DNA of 64,000 nucleotides from SIG299 sp964541485 (lineage in GTDB: Bacteria; Bacillota; Clostridia; Lachnospirales; Lachnospiraceae), in contig CAZIQL010000007.1 in NCBI GenBank assembly GCA_964541485.1, positions 1 to 64,000 of the forward strand, in the 5' to 3' direction. Shown in pieces: positions 32,493 through 40,493 of the stretch. Within the stretch, counting starts at the first letter, position 1. Every line of letters starts with the position of its first letter. Under the pieces are notes generated by a model. It was given only the letters and a program-made list of their open reading frames with translations, was not told the origin of the DNA and searched no databases. A program made the position numbers and the translations under genes.

Positions 32493-32560
32493 GTCATTTT
32501 CCCCTCTTCCTTAATATGTTCTCCGGTCATCCGATGCTTATCCTTGTATGTCATGATGAC

Positions 32561-32650
32561 CGGGGTATATACAAAATTTTATCGTTCACTTACCCCGATT
32601 TTTCAAAAAAACAGGGTATAGAAAGTTATTTTTTTCTGTATATGCCCTGT
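32561..32650 (-). terminator. Two hairpins in the GH74-GH31 gap; the first is a terminator
   Basis: ACAGGG/CCCTGT ends (32611-32650) precede a T-run on the minus strand (32605-32610), a terminator for GH74. Further on, CGGGGTA/TACCCCG (32561-32567 with 32591-32597) forms a second inverted repeat just ahead of the GH31 leader; it may be an operator or a promoter-proximal hairpin. GH31 therefore probably has its own promoter in this gap. Confidence 0.6.
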
Positions 32651-32752
32651 AAGTGATGAAATCCAGAAAAAAAGCAGACGTTCACGGGGCACCGAAAATG
32701 TTTTTTTCCTCCTATACCCCTCAAAACCAAATCCATGTCACCAAAATAAAAC

Positions 32753-35083
32753 CTACGCTTCTTCCCCATAAACAAGCCCTCTCGAGCCTGTTGCCAGAAA
32801 GAACCGCCCGAACGTCCGGCTGTCCCCGTCAATACTTAAGATTTCACCAAACATCTGCTTGTTCGTATTAATCCGCTCCCATGTCGCACCGTCGTCAAAG
32901 GAACGGTAAAAACCGTATTCTTTATTCACAAGACCGCACATATAAATTGCCTTGTTTTCTCCAACGTATTTCCCGTATGGGCGCATCACGCCAAGTCCCG
33001 CGCGGTATACCGTCTCACCGTTTTTCGTCAAATGCGCTGCGGTTATCTCATCGGTTTCCTCATCATAACGCAGCTTCCACAGGCCATGTACCCCAAGTGC
33101 CATATAGAAGATTCCGCTGCGTCCCGCATCTGCTCTTACCTCTGTCTTGTTCGCGCAGTCAATCAGGTGAAAATCCACCTCCGGAAAACCTTCCGGTAAC
33201 GTCTTTTCTAAGAACGTATTGCCACCGTCCTTACTGACATAAACCTGTGATGCCTCTCCAAAACCATAAAACAGATGATTTCTTGCACGGTCGGAAAATA
33301 CCTTCAAGCCTTTGCATCCGTCCAGCAGTCTTCCTGTTTTATCATAAACCTTACTCTGACAAAAGGTCTGTCCGCCATCGTTGCTTACCAGCACACAGTC
33401 CGCCTGTAATTCAATTCCGTCTGCCACCGTCCACACGATATTTCTGCAATTCGGCGACATTGCCACCCAGCCGGAATTCACATTCGGATGCTCCATCCGG
33501 TGCAAAAGCTCATCTGTTTTTCCCGTCACACCAAACGGCATAGGAAGGCGGGTAAAGGTTTCTCCCGCGTCCTCCGTCAAAATCAGACCACCCTTAGTCT
33601 TTCCTTTCCAGTTGCCCCGTGGTGTTACCACAAAACAACTTGGATTCGCCTCGGAATAATCGGCATTGATGCAGGTAATATAACGGTTACCGTCTTTATC
33701 GTCAAAGGAATTGCGACAAGGAGTGTTCAGTTCACGGAACGCAAATCCGCCCAAATCTCCGACAATATCAATACACTTTACCGGACCATCGTTTGGGCTG
33801 TATACATTTAAATGCACTGTCTCCTCAATACCGTCACACCAGTCGGAAAACTCCACTTGTTCCGCGGTCAGATTCTTCGTCCGGAATACGCCCGTTCCCG
33901 AATTAAACCATGCGGTATCTTTATCGTTTGGATCAATCTTTATGTCACTTAACCAGTGGAGCAGGGAATGTCCGCCGTTAAACTCCGGTTTCATGTAGGA
34001 AGCACGGAAGTTTAACTTACCAACACTCAAATCATATAAAATGCATTCCCATGTTGTTCCATAGTCAAAGGAACGATAGACAAGGTCCGCATCGCTTTTA
34101 CAAATCGTCGTGCAGACCAAAAGCCCCGACATTGCCCTGGTGCTGGAAATGCCGCTGAAACCATAGGAGAGGTTTGTTCCCTTTTCCTCCTGCTTTTCCA
34201 CTCCGTCATAAATAGTGTTGTAAGGAGTAATATCCTCATAGTCCTTTATTTTCCCATCTGCATCAAACGAATATCTCAGCACCCTGCCTCCAAGCGTATC
34301 GCCGGAGTCGCAGCTGTAACCAAGCTCCGTAATGTAGGAATACTGACCCGTATGCGCCAGCGTAATGTACAGATATTTTCCGTCATAATCATAGCGTTCG
34401 CCCACATAGCCTGCCCATTTGGACTCCGGTATACAGACATTTTCCGGCTGCGGCATCGCCTCAAAGGTAACGCCGTCATCATAGGAAACGTAAAGCGCCG
34501 TGCCGCGGAGTTCTTCTCTGGCACCTGTCGTTACACCCGCCGTACCCACCACGAGCATGCCCTTTCTTTCTTCGGATACCCATACAAATGTCAGATATTC
34601 TTCCCCACAAACCGGTTTCTGCTCCCAGGTCTCGCCTTCATCCCTGCTGATGAGCAGTCCCCCCTGCTGGCTGGCAAAATAAAGCGTATCGTTTACACAA
34701 ACCAGACGATATCCCGTACCGCGCCCGTTCCGGTTTCCGTGCACAGAAGTCGGAATATGTTTATATACAAAATTTTCACCGTAATCTTCCGATACCGCCA
34801 AAACACCACAGTCTGTATGGTCTACGCCGCAGGCAATGTACAGTTTTCCTTCCCTCGACTCATCCAGTGCAATCGCAATCGGAAATGTTTCATCAAGTCT
34901 TTCCATGGTCACATGGTCTATGAGGCTTTTCCAAGAATCCGTCTCCTTCTCATAGCGATAGGTCCCGCCGATATCCGTGCGGCAATAAAGCACGTCCGGA
35001 TGCTTTTTGTCAAATAAGAATCCGGTTACATAGCCTCCGCCCGGAATCGGAGCGTTCTTATATATATAAGGTACTTGTTTCAT
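32753..35083 (-). CDS. GH74-type xyloglucanase without signal peptide, 776 aa
   Basis: The N-terminus NAPIPGGGYVTGFLFDKKHP, followed by YCRTDIGGTYRY, is the hallmark opening of GH74; the Asp of RTDIGG is a catalytic candidate, paired with one in DIVGDLGGFAF. BNR-type beta-propeller repeats (S-x-D-x-G-x-T-W, for example SRDEGETW, SNDGGQTF, SKDGGNTF, SFDDGATW) recur through the chain, as expected for two seven-bladed propellers. There is no signal peptide, so it should act inside the cell on imported xyloglucan oligosaccharides, unlike most secreted GH74 enzymes. It precedes the GH31 gene. Confidence 0.88.
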   Translation of the reverse strand: MKQVPYIYKNAPIPGGGYVTGFLFDKKHPDVLYCRTDIGGTYRYEKETDSWKSLIDHVTMERLDETFPIAIALDESREGKLYIACGVDHTDCGVLAVSEDYGENFVYKHIPTSVHGNRNGRGTGYRLVCVNDTLYFASQQGGLLISRDEGETWEQKPVCGEEYLTFVWVSEERKGMLVVGTAGVTTGAREELRGTALYVSYDDGVTFEAMPQPENVCIPESKWAGYVGERYDYDGKYLYITLAHTGQYSYITELGYSCDSGDTLGGRVLRYSFDADGKIKDYEDITPYNTIYDGVEKQEEKGTNLSYGFSGISSTRAMSGLLVCTTICKSDADLVYRSFDYGTTWECILYDLSVGKLNFRASYMKPEFNGGHSLLHWLSDIKIDPNDKDTAWFNSGTGVFRTKNLTAEQVEFSDWCDGIEETVHLNVYSPNDGPVKCIDIVGDLGGFAFRELNTPCRNSFDDKDGNRYITCINADYSEANPSCFVVTPRGNWKGKTKGGLILTEDAGETFTRLPMPFGVTGKTDELLHRMEHPNVNSGWVAMSPNCRNIVWTVADGIELQADCVLVSNDGGQTFCQSKVYDKTGRLLDGCKGLKVFSDRARNHLFYGFGEASQVYVSKDGGNTFLEKTLPEGFPEVDFHLIDCANKTEVRADAGRSGIFYMALGVHGLWKLRYDEETDEITAAHLTKNGETVYRAGLGVMRPYGKYVGENKAIYMCGLVNKEYGFYRSFDDGATWERINTNKQMFGEILSIDGDSRTFGRFFLATGSRGLVYGEEA

Positions 35084-35104
35084 ATTCGTCGCCTCCCCGT
35101 TGTC

Positions 35105-35140
35105 TTACCATTGGTAAAGTTTCACTTAGTACCATTGTAA
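35105..35140. promoter_or_regulatory. Operator pair upstream of the GH74 gene
   Basis: TTACCATTGGTAA (35105-35117) is a perfect 13-base palindrome. A degenerate copy, TTAGTACCATTGTAA, lies at 35126-35140, 21 bases away (two helix turns). Position 22-57 bases ahead of the GH74 start suggests binding of a sugar-responsive repressor. Confidence 0.6.
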
Positions 35141-35234
35141 CAGACTTACGTATTTCTTCCACTGTCAGAATTATAGTAAAAATGCGGTCATTTTTCTTTG
35201 TTTTCTTACTTAATAATTCCGTGGGAGGATTTCC

Positions 35235-35263
35235 TTGACGTAATGTTGCACATTGGATAAACT
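35235..35263 (+). promoter_or_regulatory. Promoter of the fRMsr gene
   Basis: -35 TTGACG (35235-35240), 17-bp spacer, -10 TAAACT (35258-35263). Confidence 0.6.
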
Positions 35264-35317
35264 AATAGATGATGAATGTACTAAGAAAATTAACTGCACA
35301 GAAAGAGAGAATACATC

Positions 35318-35827
35318 ATGTCCGAAACACACCTTGATTTTTACCCGACTGACAAAAAAGAATTATATGCCCTTTTAGCAGAACAATTAAAGGCACTGAC
35401 CGACGGCGAATGTCATGTCATACCGAATTTGGCAAACTGCTCCGCACTTATTTTTAATGCACTGAACGATTTAAATTGGGCAGGATTTTATATCGTAGAA
35501 ACCGATGAAACCACTGGCAAAGAATATCTGCTTCTCGGACCATTCCAGGGAAAAACCGCCTGCATCCGCATCCCTTGCGGCAGAGGTGTGTGCGGTACAG
35601 CAATGGCTACCGGTAAAATCCAGCTGGTAAAGAATGTTCACGAATTCCCGGGACATATTGCCTGCGACTCCGCATCCAACTCAGAAATCGTTCTGCCGAT
35701 TCATAACGACGGCAAAGTGGTTGCCGTGCTTGATATTGACAGTCCGAAGCTTTCGCGGTTTGACGAGGAAGATAAAAACGGATTGCAGGACTTAGTTGAA
35801 ATTCTTGAAGAGGCATGTGAGTTTTAA
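35318..35827 (+). CDS. Free methionine-(R)-sulfoxide reductase, GAF-domain type, 169 aa
   Basis: A single GAF domain. NWAGFYIVE (residues 53-61), then Cys82, Cys87, Cys92 (ACIRIPCGRGVCGTA) and Cys116 (HIACDSASNSEIVLP) match the spacing of the catalytic and resolving cysteines of fRMsr (YebR family). It reduces free methionine-R-sulfoxide to methionine with thioredoxin, repairing oxidation damage. This fits the peroxide-defence genes that follow. Own promoter at 35235-35263 and a terminator overlapping the stop codon. Confidence 0.92.
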   Translation: MSETHLDFYPTDKKELYALLAEQLKALTDGECHVIPNLANCSALIFNALNDLNWAGFYIVETDETTGKEYLLLGPFQGKTACIRIPCGRGVCGTAMATGKIQLVKNVHEFPGHIACDSASNSEIVLPIHNDGKVVAVLDIDSPKLSRFDEEDKNGLQDLVEILEEACEF

Positions 35828-35850
35828 TCTCACAGGCCTTTTTCTTTTTT
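35811..35850 (+). terminator. Terminator overlapping the fRMsr stop codon
   Basis: AGGC-TGTGAG pairs with CTCACA-GCCT (35811-35821 with 35829-35839), followed by a T-rich run. The last codons of the gene form the 5' arm. Confidence 0.85.
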
Positions 35851-35859
35851 AAACTTTTC

Positions 35860-35916
35860 TTGACAATATCGTTTTATTTTTTTATTATATTAGTAATAAT
35901 TATCGTTTATTATTAC
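35860..35916 (+). promoter_or_regulatory. perR promoter with inverted-repeat operator
   Basis: -35 TTGACA (35860-35865), 17-bp spacer, -10 TATTAT (35883-35888). GTAATAAT/ATTATTAC (35893-35900 with 35909-35916) straddles the expected start point. This AT-rich repeat is a likely autoregulatory site for a Fur/PerR protein. Confidence 0.7.
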
Positions 35917-35939
35917 ATACACTGTAGAAAGGAGCACTT

Positions 35940-36323
35940 ATGGCAGGAACAAAATTCAGCAGACAGCGACAGGCAATTATAGATTATCTTTGCAGTACCA
36001 AAGAGCACCCGACTGCTGACATGGTTTACACTCATGTCAGAGAATTTTATCCGAATGTCAGTCTCGGTACGGTTTACCGCAACTTAAATCTGCTTGCGGA
36101 CGAAGGAGAAATCAGCAGATTGACCTGTGGAGACGGCTCAGACCACTTTGACGGCAACCCGAATCCACATTATCATTTCTTATGTACCGAGTGTAAATCG
36201 GTGTGGGATTTGGAAATGGATCCGTTACATCATATCAACATTTTGGCAGGCACCGGATTCACCGGAACCATCGAGGGACATACCCTTCTGTTCCACGGAA
36301 AATGTCCTCGTTGTAAAAAATAA
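35940..36323 (+). CDS. perR: Fur-family regulator, PerR-like, 127 aa
   Basis: Winged-helix domain (residues 1-80): KFSRQRQAIIDYLCSTKEHP and VSLGTVYRNLNLLADEGEIS. A dimerisation domain follows with the metal-site residues DHFDGNPNPHYHFLC and two structural CxxC pairs (CTEC, CPRC). The family covers iron (Fur), zinc (Zur) and peroxide (PerR) sensors; the compact length and location beside fRMsr and two rubrerythrins favour PerR, which loses DNA binding when its metal site is oxidised by peroxide. GAAAGGAG precedes the ATG. Confidence 0.85.
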   Translation: MAGTKFSRQRQAIIDYLCSTKEHPTADMVYTHVREFYPNVSLGTVYRNLNLLADEGEISRLTCGDGSDHFDGNPNPHYHFLCTECKSVWDLEMDPLHHINILAGTGFTGTIEGHTLLFHGKCPRCKK

Positions 36324-36324
36324 G

Positions 36325-36392
36325 AATGATTATCATTTTGTTGTTGACAAACAGAATATCTTATTGTAATATAATATCAGTAACAATTACTG
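36325..36392 (+). promoter_or_regulatory. Fur/PerR-type box and promoter of reverse rubrerythrin
   Basis: AATGATTATCATT (36325-36337) is a perfect 13-base Fur-box-like palindrome. It is followed by -35 TTGACA (36344-36349), 17-bp spacer and -10 TAATAT (36367-36372). A second palindrome, CAGTAACAATTACTG (36378-36392), covers the start region. The promoter is thus bracketed by two operators. Confidence 0.75.
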
Positions 36393-36479
36393 ATTTTAAT
36401 CACTCATGTTATTGTTACCCGGCATAAAGCAACTTAAAACAAAGAAATAAATTATTCTAACAAAAAGGAGATTAAAATT

Positions 36480-37022
36480 ATGGCAAAGTATGTATGTAGT
36501 GTTTGTGGTTATGTTCATGAAGGTGATGAGGCTCCGGCAGAATGTCCGGTATGCCATGTAGGCGCAGAAAAATTTAAGTTACAGGAAGAAAAGATGACCT
36601 GGGCAGCAGAGCATGTGGTTGGTGTGGCACAGGGCGTTCGCGAAGACATCCTCATGGATTTACGCGCAAACTTCGAAGGCGAATGCAGTGAAGTCGGCAT
36701 GTACCTTGCAATGGCAAGAGTTGCTCACAGAGAAGGTTATCCGGAAATTGGTCTGTATTATGAGAAGGCTGCCTGGGAAGAAGCTGAACACGCAGCAAAG
36801 TTCGCTGAATTGCTCGGCGAAGTAGTAACCGATTCCACAAAGAAAAACTTAGAGCTCAGAGTAGCAGCAGAAAACGGTGCAACCGCCGGCAAGTTCGACC
36901 TTGCAAAGAGAGCCAAGGAATTAAACCTTGACGCTATCCACGATACCGTGCATGAAATGGCAAAGGATGAGGCTAGGCATGGAAAAGCGTTTGAAGGTCT
37001 CTTAAACAGATACTTCGGCTAA
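36480..37022 (+). CDS. Reverse rubrerythrin (NADH peroxidase type), 180 aa
   Basis: The rubredoxin-like domain is at the N-terminus (residues 1-35: CSVCGY and CPVCHVG), before the ferritin-like diiron domain (about 50-180; ANFEGECSEVG, EEAEHAAKF, EMAKDEARHG). This reversed order defines reverse rubrerythrins, the main peroxide and oxygen scavengers of clostridia under PerR control. AAAAGGAG precedes the ATG. The boxed promoter at 36325-36392 and the perR gene just upstream agree with this role. Confidence 0.95.
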   Translation: MAKYVCSVCGYVHEGDEAPAECPVCHVGAEKFKLQEEKMTWAAEHVVGVAQGVREDILMDLRANFEGECSEVGMYLAMARVAHREGYPEIGLYYEKAAWEEAEHAAKFAELLGEVVTDSTKKNLELRVAAENGATAGKFDLAKRAKELNLDAIHDTVHEMAKDEARHGKAFEGLLNRYFG

Positions 37023-37113
37023 GAATGAACACTTGAAATCTGTTTTATTTATGGCACATTCTTCATAGACAAAACGAGATTAGCATATCCATGAGTATGC
37101 ACAAACAAAAAAC

Positions 37114-37157
37114 CCACGAGCGTGTGATATGCTCACATGCATCTCGTGGTTTTTTTG
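37114..37157 (+). terminator. Terminator of reverse rubrerythrin
   Basis: CCACGAG/CTCGTGG (37114-37120 with 37143-37149), an inner GTGTGA/TCACA-type helix and a T-run (37150-37156). The rest of the 350-bp gap to the GtrA gene holds only that gene's promoter, as far as I can see. Confidence 0.85.
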
Positions 37158-37309
37158 TCAAATCATTTTGGATGACAGACTAAACCATCAGGCCCATTAC
37201 CGTTCATTCTCTTCCTCGTCGAGCCATTTGCATATGCAGCAGGCAACTACACCAGCCATAACGGAGAGTACGTTCTCCCGATTCATCTGCACAATTCGTA
37301 TGTATTGCA

Positions 37310-37338
37310 TTGCAGCACCCAACACTTTGTGTTATACT
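37310..37338 (+). promoter_or_regulatory. Promoter of the GtrA-family gene
   Basis: -35 TTGCAG (37310-37315), 17-bp spacer, -10 TATACT (37333-37338). Confidence 0.6.
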
Positions 37339-37372
37339 AAACCCAATAAAAACTTTTCGGAGGATAGGTCGC

Positions 37373-37816
37373 ATGGACAAAGACTGTTGCAGAAAAAAAG
37401 AATTATGGCGTTCCATTAAATTCCTGTTGTTTTCTATTAGTGCAGGAATCATACAGGTTACAACTTTTACCCTGTTCGAAGAGGTGTTCCATTTTACGCA
37501 CTGGGTATCCTATCTGGTTTCACTGATTCTTTCCGTACTGTGGAACTTCACCCTAAACCGCAAGTTTACTTTTTATTCTGCCGGTAATATTCCGGTAGCA
37601 ATGGTCAAGGTCGGTCTGTTTTACATGGTATTTACTCCTCTCTCCACCTGGTGGACTGCTGTTCTTACCTCACCGGAGGTTTGCTGGAACGAATACCTTG
37701 TGCTTATACTCACCATGCTCATAAATTTTGTGACAGAATACTTGTTTGACCGCTTCTTTGTCTTTAACAAAAGCATTGATACAGCAAGTCATACAAAGAA
37801 ATCTGATGCAAAGTAA
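37373..37816 (+). CDS. GtrA-family membrane protein, 147 aa
   Basis: The start is ATG 37373 (GGAGGATAGGTCGC upstream), MDKDCCRKKELWRSIKFLLF. Four membrane helices are visible (about 15-35, 45-65, 82-102, 112-132) with the motif LILSVLWNFTLNRKFTF between helices two and three, and TEYLFDRFFVF at the end, as in GtrA/DPMS-like proteins. These help move polyprenyl-linked sugars or modify cell-surface glycans. It sits alone between two peroxide-defence genes, with its own promoter; a link to them is not obvious. Confidence 0.85.
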   Translation: MDKDCCRKKELWRSIKFLLFSISAGIIQVTTFTLFEEVFHFTHWVSYLVSLILSVLWNFTLNRKFTFYSAGNIPVAMVKVGLFYMVFTPLSTWWTAVLTSPEVCWNEYLVLILTMLINFVTEYLFDRFFVFNKSIDTASHTKKSDAK

Positions 37817-37835
37817 CCTCAGTTGTATTTTCTTG

Positions 37836-37865
37836 TAGACATTCACAAAAAAAATACTGTATAAT
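37836..37865 (+). promoter_or_regulatory. Promoter of the rubrerythrin at 37919
   Basis: -35 TAGACA (37836-37841), 18-bp spacer, -10 TATAAT (37860-37865). Confidence 0.65.
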
Positions 37866-37918
37866 ATTCCTATAGAGCAATGCTCAAAAAATGATTCCAC
37901 ATAAGGAGGCTTACTACT

Positions 37919-38458
37919 ATGGCAAACAAATACGCAGGAACAAAAACCGAAAAAAATCTGTGGGAAGCGTTTGCCGGTGAATCTCAGGCAAGAAACAAGT
38001 ATACATACTTCGCTTCCGTAGCAAAGAAAGCAGGTTATGAGCAGATTGCAGCATTATTCTTACAGACAGCAGAAAATGAAAAAGAACACGCTAAGTTATG
38101 GTTCAAGGCTCTTGGCGAGTTAGGTGATACGGCAACCAATCTTCTCCATGCAGCAGAAGGCGAAAATGCTGAATGGACCGACATGTATGAGCGCATGGCA
38201 AAGGATGCCGAAGAAGAAGGCTTCCCTGAACTTGCAGCTCAGTTCCGTGGTGTAGCTGCTATCGAAAAGCTGCATGAGGAAAGATACCGTGCATTACTTC
38301 ACAATGTAGAAGCTATGGAAGTATTCAAAAAGAGCGGTGTTACCATGTGGGAGTGCAGAAACTGCGGACACGTAGTGGTTGGCTTGGAAGCTCCGGTTGT
38401 TTGTCCGGTATGTAAGCACCCACAGGCTTACTTTGAAGTAAGAAAAGAGAATTACTAA
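37919..38458 (+). CDS. Rubrerythrin, 179 aa
   Basis: Begins MANKYAGTKTEKNLWEAFAG. The ferritin-like domain (residues 10-135) keeps the diiron ligands in AFAGESQARNKY, ENEKEHAKLW and AIEKLHEERY. A C-terminal rubredoxin-like domain (about 145-179) has CRNCG and CPVCKHPQ. It is shorter than the rubrerythrin at 12186 and belongs to a distinct subgroup. It removes peroxide in the cytosol. AAGGAGG lies upstream, and a strong hairpin terminator follows. Confidence 0.95.
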   Translation: MANKYAGTKTEKNLWEAFAGESQARNKYTYFASVAKKAGYEQIAALFLQTAENEKEHAKLWFKALGELGDTATNLLHAAEGENAEWTDMYERMAKDAEEEGFPELAAQFRGVAAIEKLHEERYRALLHNVEAMEVFKKSGVTMWECRNCGHVVVGLEAPVVCPVCKHPQAYFEVRKENY

Positions 38459-38477
38459 AACATAAAAAACATGCAAA

Positions 38478-38503
38478 ACCCCACGGAAAATCCGTGGGGT
38501 TTT
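38478..38503 (+). terminator. Terminator of the second rubrerythrin
   Basis: A 10-bp perfect stem (38478-38487 with 38491-38500), three-A loop, then TTTT. Confidence 0.9.
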
Positions 38504-38531
38504 CTGTTATCCTAATTACTGATTCCACATC

Positions 38532-38594
38532 TTACATCACATAAAATGCCATCGTAGCCGGCGCAAGCTTTGTCTCGCGCACATGCCCGCCATA
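38532..38594 (-). pseudogene. Possible 3' scrap of a lost gene
   Basis: On the minus strand a frame reads YGGHVRETKLAPATMAFYVM and stops at 38532-38534; an upstream stop limits it to 20 codons. The wording looks like the C-terminal end of a glycosidase-type enzyme, but the match is from memory and short. If real, it marks a deleted carbohydrate gene beside the GH43 gene. Confidence 0.3.
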
Positions 38595-38632
38595 TCAAGA
38601 CACTCTTCTGTGGTTGCTTCTGATAACAGCGT

Positions 38633-38661
38633 TAGACAAACGTTTGTCACTGTGGTATAAT
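38633..38661 (+). promoter_or_regulatory. GH43 promoter with a 14-base palindromic operator
   Basis: -35 TAGACA (38633-38638), 17-bp spacer, -10 TATAAT (38656-38661). GACAAACGTTTGTC (38635-38648), a perfect palindrome, overlaps the -35 and spacer. This is the place for a LacI/GntR-type repressor. Confidence 0.75.
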
Positions 38662-38700
38662 AAAGCATTAGAATAATTCGCAAACAAGGAGACAACATTC

Positions 38701-39651
38701 ATGGCACAAGCATTTTTATTTGTACACTTTAAAGAAAAAAGAACCCCGGATGGCGAACAGGTATACTTCGGCATCAGCACAGATGGTTATCACTGGGAAA
38801 AGGTCAATGACGGAAATCCGGTGCTTTGGAGTTACGAAGGTGACCGCGGCGTGCGTGATTTTACCATCACAAGAACCAAAAACGGAAAGTTCGTTATCCT
38901 GGCTACCGATTTAAGTCTTGCCTATGGATTTAACTATAAATATAAAAAGGATTGGGGCGTTATCTCCACACAGGGCAGCAAATGCCTTGTCATGTGGGAG
39001 TCGGATGATTTAATCCACTGGTCCGACCAGAAAATGCTTGAACTCGGCGATGATAATTTCGGTTGTCTTTGGGCTCCGGATATTATTTATGATGCAAAAA
39101 ATGAGGATTATGTGATTCACTGGTCCTCCACGCATAAGGCGCACGGCTATCATCCGATGCGCATTTACTTTAGCAGAACCAAGGATTTTAAAACCTTTTC
39201 AAAGCCGCAGGAGCTTTTCAAAAAAGATGACAGCGGCATCATTGATTCCGCCATGTATGAAGAAAACGGCAAATACTATCTCTTTGTAAAGAGCGACCGC
39301 AACCCGGCACGCATTATCCTCTTAGAGAGCGACAATGTCACCGGACCATTTACGAGAATTCCAAAGTTTGACGAGAGCATGTCCGTCTTACAGGAAGGTC
39401 TTTACGAAGCTCCGACTGCCTGCCGTACCGAGGATGGCAAATGGTGTCTGTTCCTTGATTTTTACGGTGCCGATGCCACCGGTCAGGGCTACATACCGTT
39501 CCTCGCAGACACGCTTTCCTCCGGAGACTTTAAAAGAAGCGATGCTTCCTTTGATTTTCCGTATGGCTACAAGCATGGTACAATTTTACCGATTACCATG
39601 GAAGAATATGAACGTTTAAAGGGCTATAAAAAGAGTCCAAATGAGCATTAG
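38701..39651 (+). CDS. GH43-like glycosidase (arabinosidase/xylosidase type), 316 aa
   Basis: No signal peptide. A five-bladed propeller of the GH43/GH117 clan fits: FGISTDGYHWEKV, a long central WAPDIIYD with its Asp, DDSGIIDSAMYEENGKYYLF, and the acid-type GLYEAPTACRTEDGKWCLFL. Enzymes of this kind cut arabinofuranosyl or xylosyl bonds of plant glycans; here in the cytosol. AAGGAG precedes the ATG. Its promoter carries a palindromic operator, so it is probably repressed without its sugar. Exact substrate unknown; a link with the GH74/GH31 pair is plausible since xyloglucan can carry arabinose. Confidence 0.85.
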   Translation: MAQAFLFVHFKEKRTPDGEQVYFGISTDGYHWEKVNDGNPVLWSYEGDRGVRDFTITRTKNGKFVILATDLSLAYGFNYKYKKDWGVISTQGSKCLVMWESDDLIHWSDQKMLELGDDNFGCLWAPDIIYDAKNEDYVIHWSSTHKAHGYHPMRIYFSRTKDFKTFSKPQELFKKDDSGIIDSAMYEENGKYYLFVKSDRNPARIILLESDNVTGPFTRIPKFDESMSVLQEGLYEAPTACRTEDGKWCLFLDFYGADATGQGYIPFLADTLSSGDFKRSDASFDFPYGYKHGTILPITMEEYERLKGYKKSPNEH

Positions 39652-39672
39652 AACTGTCATTTGCGGATTTCT

Positions 39673-40437
39673 TTACTTCCCGAGCTTTCTTCTCTGCTGA
39701 CCTGCCGTCACTGCTACCGCCAGCTTTCTTGGCATCATCGGTGCAAAGGTTGTCAGCAGTTTAATCAGCACCGTCGGTATAATGACCGTTTTGCGTTCAA
39801 ACATCTTATCCAATGCATAACGTACACAGCGCTTTGGGCTGATTCCGTTTAAGGTAAATTCCACATCTGCCACGTCATAAAACTCAGTATTGACCGGGCC
39901 GGGGCACAAAGCTCCCAGATAAACATTGCTTCTGCTCTCTTTCAGTTCCTGTGCCACTGCCTGGGTAATACTTGCCACATAGGCCTTTGTCGCATAATAG
40001 GTTGCCATATACGGGCCTCCCGGGAGAAGCCCCGCACAGGAAGCCACATTTAAAATGTAGCCGGATTCCTGCTTCTGCATTTTCTGTAAAAACAACTTCA
40101 TTAAAATATGCATTGCCTTAACATTGACGTCAATCATGTCAAGTTCCTTGGTCAAATCTCCGTCAAGAAACCGGTTACAATCGCCAAAGCCTGCGTTGTT
40201 GATAAACACTTCCATCGGCTTGTCCTTCACTGCCTCAAAGAAGCGGAAGCATTCCTCCTGCTTTGACAAATCCGCCGGAACAATCATGCATTCTGTCTTC
40301 AGCTTCTTTGCAAGCTCCTTAAGACGGTCTTCTCTTCTTGCTGTCAGAATTAATTTATAACCTCTCTTTGCCAGCTGCTTTGCAAACTCCACACCAAGCC
40401 CGGCACTTGCGCCGGTCACTACTGCCCACTTTTCCAT
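39673..40437 (-). CDS. SDR-family NAD(P)-dependent oxidoreductase, 254 aa
   Basis: Rossmann-fold short-chain dehydrogenase: TGASAGLGVEFAKQL at residues 8-22 binds the cofactor, LTARREDRLKEL suggests NADPH, NNAGFG marks strand four, and the catalytic S-Y-K set lies in NVASCAGLLPG and YMATYYATKAYV. It matches the DltE/YqjQ-like subgroup of about 260 residues. Substrate unknown. GGAG precedes the ATG at 40437. Confidence 0.9.
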   Translation of the reverse strand: MEKWAVVTGASAGLGVEFAKQLAKRGYKLILTARREDRLKELAKKLKTECMIVPADLSKQEECFRFFEAVKDKPMEVFINNAGFGDCNRFLDGDLTKELDMIDVNVKAMHILMKLFLQKMQKQESGYILNVASCAGLLPGGPYMATYYATKAYVASITQAVAQELKESRSNVYLGALCPGPVNTEFYDVADVEFTLNGISPKRCVRYALDKMFERKTVIIPTVLIKLLTTFAPMMPRKLAVAVTAGQQRRKLGK

Positions 40438-40493
40438 ATATTTTCTCCGTTCTTAAATCAATTCTTTTTAATCAATACTCGCTCTTTATCCGG

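Noticed and set aside
32490..32560. 21-codon leader peptide (MTYKDKHRMTGEHIKEEG) ending at the GH31 start
   Set aside because: No ribosome site of its own and composition unremarkable; likely chance.
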